In this document: one piece after another, positions 57,374-64,000 of the stretch
Numbering within the stretch: position 1 is the stretch's first letter
Layout of the letters: each line of letters begins with the position of its first letter
From: Sulfurimonas sp.
GTDB lineage: Bacteria > Campylobacterota > Campylobacteria > Campylobacterales > Sulfurimonadaceae
DNA length: 64,000 nt
Direction of reading: 5' to 3'
NCBI RefSeq assembly: GCF_028694605.1
Contig: NZ_JAQVKP010000001.1
Span: 248,001-312,000 of the forward strand
Position numbers and translations under genes: made by a program
The notes under the pieces: generated by a model
The model's input: the letters and a program-made list of their open reading frames with translations, nothing else
The model's database searches: none
What the model was told of the DNA's origin: nothing

Positions 57374-60202
57374 CTACTTATGAAGCAAAAGCTCTTTTAC
57401 AAGATACTCTCCCGTATAACTTCCTGTAGTTTTGTAGCTTTGTGCCACATCTTCCGGAGACCCCTCGGCGATAACCAAACCGCCCCCGCTCCCGCCTTCT
57501 GGCCCCATATCGATGATATAGTCCGCATTTTTAATCATGTCAAGATTATGTTCGATGATAAGAACCGAGTTCCCAAGTTCTACAAACTTATGAAGTACGC
57601 CTGTAAGTCTGTCAACATCGGCAAAGTGCAGTCCCGTTGTCGGCTCATCCAAGATATAGAGCGTTTTGCCTGTGTCCTTTCGGCTTAGCTCTTTGCTTAG
57701 TTTGATTCTCTGTGCCTCACCGCCTGAGAGTGTAATGGCATTTTGCCCAAGCGTGATATAGCCAAGACCGACATCAACAAGTGTCGAGAGTATCTGGTTA
57801 ATCTTTGGAATCGCTTTGAAAAACTCATACGCCTCTTCCACGCTCATGTTAAGTACATCTGAGATATTTTTGCCTTTGTAGAAAACTTCTAAAGTCTGTT
57901 GGTTGTATCTTCTGCCATGACATGTGTCGCATTTGACCATGATATCTGGTAAAAAGTGCATCTCAATCTTGTTTTCGCCCTCGCCTTGGCACTTTTCGCA
58001 TCTCCCACCTTTGACATTGAAGCTAAATCGTGAGCTTGTGTAGCCACGTATCTGCGCCTCTTTTGTCTGCTCAAAAAGATTTCTTATCTCATCCATAAGC
58101 CCTGTGTAGGTTGCAGGGTTGGAGCGTGGTGTGCGTCCTATAGGGCTTTGGTCTAGGTAGATAACCTTATCGACCTGCTCAAGACCTTCTATCTCCACGC
58201 CTGCGACTTTATTTACTTTTCTGGCATGGTTAAGCAGTTCTCGTGCCGTTGGCAGCAGTGTTTGGAGTATCAGAGAACTTTTTCCGCTCCCGCTTACACC
58301 CGTGATGCAGACAAAGTTGTTAAGCGGGATTTTGAGGCTAAGATTTTTGATATTATTTAATGTAACATTTTTTATCTCAATGTAGTTCTCTTGTGCTCTT
58401 CTGTAAAAATACTCAATCTTTTTTCTGCCGTAAAGATAGTCAGCTGTGAGTGTTTTGGCTTTTTTTAGCTTGTCAAGAGTTCCGGCAAAAACAACCTCTC
58501 CGCCAAACTTTCCTGCCCCTGCTCCGATATCGACCACAAAATCGGCACTCTCTATCGTCTCTTTGTCATGTTCGACCACGATAACACTGTTTCCCTTCTC
58601 CTGTAAGCTTCTAAGCGTGCGGATAAGTTTTAGCGTGTCTCTCTCATGAAGCCCGATGCTAGGCTCGTCAAGTACATACAAAACACCGGTCAAACCGCTG
58701 CCGATTTGTGAAGCGATACGGATGCGCTGTGCCTCCCCGCCGCTGATGGTTCTCGCATCACGCCCCAAGGTAATATAACCAAGTCCAACATCATGTAAAA
58801 AGTAGAGTCTCTCTCGTATCTCATTTAAGATTGGAGCGGATATCTGGACATTTTGTGCTTTAAGGTAGCTAAAGTTGTCTCTCTTTTCAAACCACTCATA
58901 GCTTTTGGAGATGGGCATATCTAAGATATCGGCTATACCTTTATCAGCCACCTTTACGGCAAGAGACTCTCTTTTGAGTCTATGTCCGCCGCAAACACTG
59001 CATACCTTTTCGCTCATGTAGTCGGATAGCTCTTTTTCGTCTTTAAACATATCATAAGCGATTTTTACGATACCGGGCCAAACTCTTTTGACTTCATGAC
59101 CCTTCCAAAGAAAACTCACTTCATCAATACCGCCGTGCAAAATCCCCTTTTTTTGGTAATCAGGCAAATCTGAGTAAGGGGTATTCGTGTCTATTTTGTT
59201 ATGTTCACAAAAGCCCTTTAAAAATGTAAAATAGTATCCTTTGTTAAAGCCGTAGATTATTTTGACTGCACCCTTTTCCACCGACAAATCCACGTCTATA
59301 ATCTTGTCATGGTCAAGCGCATAGCGAAGCCCAAGCCCGTCACACTCCCTGCATGCCCCTTTTGGGGAGTTAAAAGAAAAAGATAGCGGCTCCAGCGGGT
59401 CAAAACTTACCTTACAGTCAAAACAAGCGTTGTGTTCGCTATAGTGGATTTGCGAGCGGTGAAGCCCAAGTTCCTCGTGGTTGAGTATCTCTATTTCAAG
59501 CTCTCCGTAACTCTCTTTGAGTGCTTTTTCTACATCCGCTGCGATACGTTCTCTATTTTCCTCACTCACGACAACCCTGTCAATGACCACTTTAATAGTA
59601 TGTTTTTTGGTTTTGCTAAGCTCTATCTCCTCATCCAGACGCACCATCACCCCATCTATCATGGCGCGCACATACCCTTTATGCACAAGCGATTCCAGCA
59701 CATCGGCATATGAGCCTTTTTTTTCATTTACGATTGGAGCTAAGAGTACAAGTTTTGCCCCATTGGGAAGTTTTAGAACCTCGCCTATAATGTCGGATGC
59801 ACTCATCTGTGATATCTCTTTGTTACATTTATGGCAGTGCTGTACGCCTATGCGAGCATAAAGAAGTCTTAGATAGTCATAAATCTCTGTGATAGTTCCA
59901 ACGGTTGAACGGGGATTTTTAGAAGTTGTTTTTTGGTCGATGGCAATAGCAGGAGTAAGCCCCTCTATCTTGTCCACATCAGGTTTGCCGACACGGTCAA
60001 GAAACTGTCTCGCATACGAGGAGAGCGACTCCATATAGCGTCTTTGCCCTTCTGCATAAAGTGTATCGAAAGCAAGTGTCGATTTGCCGCTTCCACTTAG
60101 CCCCGTAAAGACAACGAGTTGATTTTTTGGTATCTCAAGCGATATATTTTTTAGGTTATTTTCTCTTGCACCCGTTATTTTGATTACATCTCTATTTTTC
60201 AT
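57374..60202 (-). CDS. uvrA: excinuclease ABC subunit A
   Basis: Damage-recognition ATPase of nucleotide excision repair. 942 residues with two ABC modules: Walker A GLSGSGKS (34-41) and GVSGSGKSSLI (about 630), zinc fingers CHKCNKE.. / CSVCGG and CEKCQGEGENK / CDTCHGRRY, and signature TLSGGEAQRIKLSKEL. TauE-like gene 12 bases upstream shares the strand. Confidence 0.98.
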   Translation of the reverse strand: MKNRDVIKITGARENNLKNISLEIPKNQLVVFTGLSGSGKSTLAFDTLYAEGQRRYMESLSSYARQFLDRVGKPDVDKIEGLTPAIAIDQKTTSKNPRSTVGTITEIYDYLRLLYARIGVQHCHKCNKEISQMSASDIIGEVLKLPNGAKLVLLAPIVNEKKGSYADVLESLVHKGYVRAMIDGVMVRLDEEIELSKTKKHTIKVVIDRVVVSEENRERIAADVEKALKESYGELEIEILNHEELGLHRSQIHYSEHNACFDCKVSFDPLEPLSFSFNSPKGACRECDGLGLRYALDHDKIIDVDLSVEKGAVKIIYGFNKGYYFTFLKGFCEHNKIDTNTPYSDLPDYQKKGILHGGIDEVSFLWKGHEVKRVWPGIVKIAYDMFKDEKELSDYMSEKVCSVCGGHRLKRESLAVKVADKGIADILDMPISKSYEWFEKRDNFSYLKAQNVQISAPILNEIRERLYFLHDVGLGYITLGRDARTISGGEAQRIRIASQIGSGLTGVLYVLDEPSIGLHERDTLKLIRTLRSLQEKGNSVIVVEHDKETIESADFVVDIGAGAGKFGGEVVFAGTLDKLKKAKTLTADYLYGRKKIEYFYRRAQENYIEIKNVTLNNIKNLSLKIPLNNFVCITGVSGSGKSSLILQTLLPTARELLNHARKVNKVAGVEIEGLEQVDKVIYLDQSPIGRTPRSNPATYTGLMDEIRNLFEQTKEAQIRGYTSSRFSFNVKGGRCEKCQGEGENKIEMHFLPDIMVKCDTCHGRRYNQQTLEVFYKGKNISDVLNMSVEEAYEFFKAIPKINQILSTLVDVGLGYITLGQNAITLSGGEAQRIKLSKELSRKDTGKTLYILDEPTTGLHFADVDRLTGVLHKFVELGNSVLIIEHNLDMIKNADYIIDMGPEGGSGGGLVIAEGSPEDVAQSYKTTGSYTGEYLVKELLLHK

Positions 60203-60214
60203 TTTTGCTCCGTT

Positions 60215-60946
60215 TTATAAGAATACTCTTTGTGCCAGATATAACACAATCAAAAGATAAAAAGTCACTAAAAGTTTTTTTTGCATTCCCGCATCGATTT
60301 TGTCTTTGAAGTGTATCCCCAAAGCAACGCCGGCGAAAGAAGCAATCCCGATAACCGAACCGCTGAAAAAATCTATCTCTCTGCTGAGCGTGTGCGATAT
60401 CAAACCCGCTACAGAGGAGAATATGACAAAAAATAGCCCGGCGGCGATAGCTTTTTTAAGATCTACATGCAAAAAAGTAACCAAAATCGGCACAAGAAGA
60501 ATGCTGCCGCCAACACCGATAAGCATACTTACAGTTCCTAAAACGACACCAATAGCAAACAAAATCCCTTTGTGTACACTTTTTTGCACTCGTCCTGCCG
60601 TTGTTTTAAAAAAAAGTCGCACTAGAGCAAAAAATGCAAAAGATAAAAAGATAATCTCAAGCACTCTATCGTCCACGCTGGAAGCTATAAAACCGCTAAA
60701 CATCGCACCGCAAAAGCCGCCTATCCCAATAGCAAACACCAAAGGAACATCAAGATTGTTCTTTTTATTATTTAGATAGCTTCCATAGATAGAACTAAAA
60801 ACCATCTGTACGATTGAAATTCCGATAGCATCCTTGATTTGATGCCCCAGAAGCAAAAGCAGCGGCACCAAAACAGTCCCTCCGCCGATTCCAAAAAAAC
60901 CAGAGAGTATGCCGACACCGACACCTAAAAGTATCAATTCTATCAT
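60215..60946 (-). CDS. TauE/SafE-family sulfite/anion exporter
   Basis: 243 residues, about eight membrane helices in two halves, each starting with a GFFGIGGGTVLVPLLL or LIGVGGSILLVPIL repeat typical of the family. Probably exports sulfite or a sulfonate-derived anion, fitting a sulfur-oxidising organism, but substrate is inferred only. Confidence 0.9.
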   Translation of the reverse strand: MIELILLGVGVGILSGFFGIGGGTVLVPLLLLLGHQIKDAIGISIVQMVFSSIYGSYLNNKKNNLDVPLVFAIGIGGFCGAMFSGFIASSVDDRVLEIIFLSFAFFALVRLFFKTTAGRVQKSVHKGILFAIGVVLGTVSMLIGVGGSILLVPILVTFLHVDLKKAIAAGLFFVIFSSVAGLISHTLSREIDFFSGSVIGIASFAGVALGIHFKDKIDAGMQKKLLVTFYLLIVLYLAQRVFL

Positions 60947-61049
60947 TGTCTTAACTTTTTTGCGAATTATAGCATCTTATACCAAATCAAACCCGCCTCC
61001 CAAGCTCCCATTATAAGAGAGTTTAATTTTACTTTGAGATTCAATCAAG

Positions 61050-61055
61050 TATAAT
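61050..61055 (+). promoter_or_regulatory. -10 box for cheX-fliN-fliO
   Basis: Perfect TATAAT, 22 bases before the ATG. Looks sigma70-type; no sigma54 or sigma28 consensus was seen. Confidence 0.5.
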
Positions 61056-61076
61056 CATCCAAACAAGGGCTAGAGA

Positions 61077-61499
61077 ATGTTAAATATAATTATAGAAGCT
61101 TCACAAAATTTTTGTATCCACCAAATAAGAGTTCCGTATGAAATGGTTGATGATATCAGTGAAATGAGAACAGTTATTGCTTCTATCGATATAGAGTTGC
61201 TTGGCGGGAAAAAACAGAGAGTTTATATCGGGGCAACACTTGATTTTGCACAAAGGGTTGCCGCCGCTCTTTTGGAAGAGGATGCGAGTGATGAAGAGAC
61301 GCTTGTGGATATGGTGCTTGAGACTGCCAATCTGATTGTCGGCAGTGCAAAAGTTCTATCACAAAGAGAGCCTCAGTACGCCTTTACTCTGCGTACGCCC
61401 AACTTTGAAAAGATAGGTTTATTTGATGTAGCGTACGATAAGGCAAAAATTCTTAAAGTTCAAAATGATGCAATGATTCTTGCTATCAAGGAAATATAA
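61077..61499 (+). CDS. CheX-like chemotaxis/flagellar protein
   Basis: 140 residues of the CheC/CheX/FliY fold: IDIELLGGKKQRVYIGATLDF strands, then the helix LVDMVLETANLIVGSAK with the E-x2-N pattern used for CheY-P dephosphorylation. Immediately upstream of fliN, so a role at the motor switch is likely. Enzymatic activity not certain. Confidence 0.75.
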   Translation: MLNIIIEASQNFCIHQIRVPYEMVDDISEMRTVIASIDIELLGGKKQRVYIGATLDFAQRVAAALLEEDASDEETLVDMVLETANLIVGSAKVLSQREPQYAFTLRTPNFEKIGLFDVAYDKAKILKVQNDAMILAIKEI

Positions 61500-61835
61500 T
61501 TGAAAAAGAGACATATATACGGAGTCAAGGATGAGTCTTTTGACCCTGAAACAGAGCTTTCATGGATGGATTATTCGGGGCTGCTTGATATGGAAGTTGA
61601 GTTTACATCTGATTTGGGTGAAACTGAGCTAACGCTTGGGGAGATACTGCAACTTAAAAAAGGTTCTATTATTGATTTGAAAAAACCTGCTGGAGAGAGT
61701 GTTGAATCTTACGTCAATGGTCGTATTTTAGGCAGAGGTGAGGTAATGGTCTATGAAAAAAATCTTGCCATCCGTATCAATGAGGTTTTAGATTCCAGCG
61801 CTGTTTTATACCACCTCTCAAAAGAAAAACCATGA
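61500..61835 (+). CDS. fliN: flagellar motor switch protein FliN
   Basis: 111 residues. C-terminal SpoA domain (LDMEVEFTSDLGETELTLGEILQL, then GSIIDLKKPAGESVESYVNG and RGEVMVYEKNLAIRI). TTG start directly after the cheX stop; AAGGA 7 bases upstream. Overlaps fliO-like by 4 bases. Confidence 0.93.
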   Translation: MKKRHIYGVKDESFDPETELSWMDYSGLLDMEVEFTSDLGETELTLGEILQLKKGSIIDLKKPAGESVESYVNGRILGRGEVMVYEKNLAIRINEVLDSSAVLYHLSKEKP

Positions 61836-62722
61836 TAAAACTTCTACTTATTTTAACCGTTCCTTTTTTACTGCATGCTGCAAAGATACTCAGCTATAAC
61901 ATCTATGACAGAACAGACAGAGTTGATGTGATGATTACTTTTGACACCCCTTACAATGGAGTGATTAAACAAAACACGACCAACTCGATTTTGACAATTA
62001 AACTTGAGGATGCTTCTATTGAATCTTCAAAAGTAAAGCAGCTTGCTTCAAAGTTTATCCGTTCTATCGCCATCACACCTATGAATGACCATACGCAAAT
62101 CGTTGCGGAGATTCCGCCAAATGTCGCATTGCAGGCTTCTAAAACATCAGATTCTTATGGGTTAAGGCTCCGTTTTGCCACTCCATCGGCAGTTCAAAAC
62201 AGCAGTGAGACAAACGATGTTTCTGCTGATGAACTCGCATCTCTTCCGACAAAAAAGAGCAATGATCTCGCCGGAAGCTATTACCTTGTTATTGCTATTT
62301 TAGTTGCAGGGATTGCGATTCTCTTTTATATCAAAAAAAGAGTCGTTCAGCCTCAAACGAAACAGACACAATCTTCTTGGCTCTTTCAAGAGAGCAATTT
62401 AGAAGAGAAAAAAGAGGTACATTCTGTACCAAGCAGCGCCTATGCGCAGAATGTAACCATCAGATTTCAAAAAGCGCTTAATAGCGACAATAGTGTTGTT
62501 ATGCTTGATTTTGGTGAACAGAGCTATCTTGTTTTGATGGGGAAAAGCAATATTTTACTTGACAAATTCAGCGGAGACAAGCCTGTTACAGAGGATGATT
62601 TCAATGCGATTTTACAAAACAGACATAAAGAGCTTGAAAACTTTTTAAATAACGATGACAAGCACCAAGAGTCGCTTAGAATTTATAAAGAGAAAGCCGC
62701 TTCCATCTCTTATGAACTTTAG
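61832..62722 (+). CDS. FliO-like protein with large periplasmic domain
   Basis: 296 residues: signal peptide (1-16), ~120-residue AMIN-like beta domain, transmembrane helix at 149-167, then a cytoplasmic part with a FliO-like core (VTIRFQKALNSDNSVVMLDF, followed by YLVLMGKSNILLDKF). Classical FliO has only the helix and the cytoplasmic domain. Operon with fliN supports a role in flagellar export-gate assembly. Assignment by pattern and context. Confidence 0.65.
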   Translation: MIKLLLILTVPFLLHAAKILSYNIYDRTDRVDVMITFDTPYNGVIKQNTTNSILTIKLEDASIESSKVKQLASKFIRSIAITPMNDHTQIVAEIPPNVALQASKTSDSYGLRLRFATPSAVQNSSETNDVSADELASLPTKKSNDLAGSYYLVIAILVAGIAILFYIKKRVVQPQTKQTQSSWLFQESNLEEKKEVHSVPSSAYAQNVTIRFQKALNSDNSVVMLDFGEQSYLVLMGKSNILLDKFSGDKPVTEDDFNAILQNRHKELENFLNNDDKHQESLRIYKEKAASISYEL

Positions 62723-62731
62723 AAGCACCCT

Positions 62732-63868
62732 TTAATCTTGAGGGTTTGTCTTCTCTTCTAAAAGCTTTTTAATCGTCTCAATATTGGCGCGGTTTAAGAA
62801 GTAGTGCTCATCCATCATCTTGTTGACATGATATACCTCTGTGACTGTTATGCCATAAGGGTCTTTTTTCTCTTTGACAATTTTGCCGCTATCATCATAT
62901 GAGTAGAGAAATAAAATCTTACGCGTCTGTTGCACATAGTAGGTAACAACAATCTCGTCAGAGTGCTTTTTCTCTAGCGCTACAATCACTTTATGGTCGT
63001 CCCTGATACTTTTGTCAAGGTTTAGCTCTTCTCTCATCTCTGAGGCTAAAATATAACCAATATAAAATTTATTGTACAAATCGTGGTATCTTTGAACTTT
63101 TTGGCTCATTAAAAAATTGATATCAAGTACATATTTTTTATGAGCCCTGAGCATTTTTGTAATCCAAGATATAGTGTTGTAGTATCGAAAAGGATGGAGT
63201 TTTAGCGTATGTGCTTCTATCATCTTTTCAGATTTAACTCTCTTTTTTGGTTGAAGTTTTTTTGTATCGGTGGCAACAATATGCTCAAGAACGCCTTTGG
63301 CAGAAAACTCATTTGTAAGCCAAACACTACAGTATGATGGAAGTTGTCTCACACCGGTTGCACCTTCGTTAAGTATGATAAGCGCTTTAATCTCGTAGTT
63401 TGGAAAGATAATTTCCAAGAGAGCTTTTTTCTTTCGAAGTCTTTTTCTAAGTTTGAGTACTGATTTGACAAGCGTCATCTCAACGAAATAGAGTTCATTG
63501 TCTTTTGTAATAAACATAGCATCAAATTCACTAATCTCTCTGCTTTTAGTTCTATAGACAATCTGCTGTTTTTCGCTGATAGAGAGAGTGTTTGCATGAG
63601 ATTTTATCTTGTCTTGATGAAACCCTTTAAGAACAAATTTTTCAATATCATCACTGTTTGCCGCATACATAAGAAGTTTTTCATAAACAAAATTTTCAAA
63701 AACTTCCCCTTCAAAAGAGCGGTAAGAGCTTAAAAAATGTTGGTCATCTTCACTTACCCCTTTTTTAATTAAAGAGAGTAGATAATTTATATTGTAATCA
63801 TAGTGAAGTAGGTTATCTCCTATATCACTCTCATCCAATGTTTTAATTGATTTACTTATTTTCAACAA
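62732..63868 (-). CDS. hypothetical protein with PD-(D/E)XK-like fold
   Basis: 378 residues, not recognised as a named family. Residues 53-135 resemble a restriction-like nuclease core: E58 in EVFENFVYEKL, D116 in SEFDAMFI, E130 in YFVEMTLV; the usual Lys is Thr132, so activity is doubtful. Basic run LRKRLRKKK follows. TTG start (63868, or 63865) overlaps the dus stop, so co-transcribed. Confidence 0.6.
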   Translation of the reverse strand: MLKISKSIKTLDESDIGDNLLHYDYNINYLLSLIKKGVSEDDQHFLSSYRSFEGEVFENFVYEKLLMYAANSDDIEKFVLKGFHQDKIKSHANTLSISEKQQIVYRTKSREISEFDAMFITKDNELYFVEMTLVKSVLKLRKRLRKKKALLEIIFPNYEIKALIILNEGATGVRQLPSYCSVWLTNEFSAKGVLEHIVATDTKKLQPKKRVKSEKMIEAHTLKLHPFRYYNTISWITKMLRAHKKYVLDINFLMSQKVQRYHDLYNKFYIGYILASEMREELNLDKSIRDDHKVIVALEKKHSDEIVVTYYVQQTRKILFLYSYDDSGKIVKEKKDPYGITVTEVYHVNKMMDEHYFLNRANIETIKKLLEEKTNPQD

Positions 63869-64000
63869 ACTATCTCGCTATTACTAAAAAAATCATCTAT
63901 CATACTGCGGCATTCATAAGGGTCAACGATGTGATTAATCCTAACTCTTAGTGCTGAAGCACCGCTGTAGCCTTTAGAGTAGGTATGCAGATGCTTTCGA
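63862..64000 (-). CDS. tRNA-dihydrouridine synthase, C-terminal end (cut by window end)
   Basis: 45 codons up to a TGA at 63862-63864. The peptide RKHLHTYSKGYSGASALRVR, continuing INHIVDP, matches the RKH..WY.KG..GA..LR..IN pattern at the C-terminus of Dus enzymes. The body of the gene is outside the window. Confidence 0.7.
   Translation of the reverse strand, partial: RKHLHTYSKGYSGASALRVRINHIVDPYECRSMIDDFFSNSEIVC

Noticed and set aside
62722-62745. Hairpin ACCCT / AGGGT between fliO-like and the nuclease-like gene
   Set aside because: Only 5 bp, with no T-run; too weak to call a terminator.

Overview
The window looks like the chromosome of a Campylobacterota (epsilonproteobacterial) species close to Sulfurimonas. 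This is inferred from gene content and order, not from a database search. Evidence includes the oorDABC 2-oxoglutarate:acceptor oxidoreductase operon joined to a monomeric isocitrate dehydrogenase, mdh, fumC and sucCD; AcnB aconitase; the short epsilon-type adenylate kinase; the mltD-rlpA-hisB-kdsC-lptC-lptA-engB-mreD-mrdA envelope cluster; TTG starts; and AT-rich -10 boxes without a clear -35. No phage genes, insertion sequences or CRISPR array were seen.

Layout. 1-4.3 kb: 3' part of ftsK, then acnB. 4.4-15.3 kb: a membrane diguanylate cyclase, lolA, secA, a LolC/E-type permease, a large AsmA-like protein and mltG; the last two are divergent with overlapping 5' ends. 15.4-25.3 kb: the TCA / reductive TCA block icd, mdh, fumC, sucC, sucD, oorD, oorA, oorB, oorC, closed by a strong terminator. 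With AcnB this covers citrate to malate, and with ferredoxin-linked OorDABC it can run reductively for CO2 fixation. 25.4-27.8 kb: a TetR-family gene, a phased array of five operator palindromes, the RNase P RNA gene, a small protein, a REC-RHH response regulator and tRNA-Glu. 27.9-31.9 kb: glutaminyl-tRNA synthetase fused to a YqeY/GatB tail, divergent from a GluRS homologue that has lost its catalytic signatures; then a YggT protein.

31.9-40.0 kb: lipoprotein, mobB, fbp, a Cys-rich small protein, metG, a Mur-ligase-like protein without its ATP site, an orphan TRAP binding lipoprotein, a YgjP-like metallopeptidase, queC and ybeY. A 59-bp near-perfect palindrome lies between queC and ybeY. 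40.0-50.6 kb: a minus-strand run of 14 genes, nadK, recN, tatD, mltD, rlpA, hisB, kdsC, lptC, lptA, engB, a GNAT enzyme, a MreD-like protein and mrdA, mostly overlapping or nearly so, centred on envelope growth and LPS export. 50.7-60.9 kb: aspS, two different adenylate kinases tail to tail, a small acidic protein, a CinA-type MoaB-domain protein, pgsA, rseP, a YggS-type PLP protein, a REP-like repeat, uvrA and a TauE/SafE permease. 61.0-64.0 kb: cheX-like, fliN and fliO-like flagellar genes, a PD-(D/E)XK-like protein and the 3' end of a tRNA-dihydrouridine synthase gene.

The most unusual points are (i) the five-site, about 32-bp-phased TetR-type operator array directly in front of rnpB, (ii) the intact but active-site-less GluRS paralogue beside an acquired-looking GlnRS-YqeY and tRNA-Glu, (iii) the 59-bp palindrome, and (iv) the overlapping 5' ends of the asmA-like gene and mltG.
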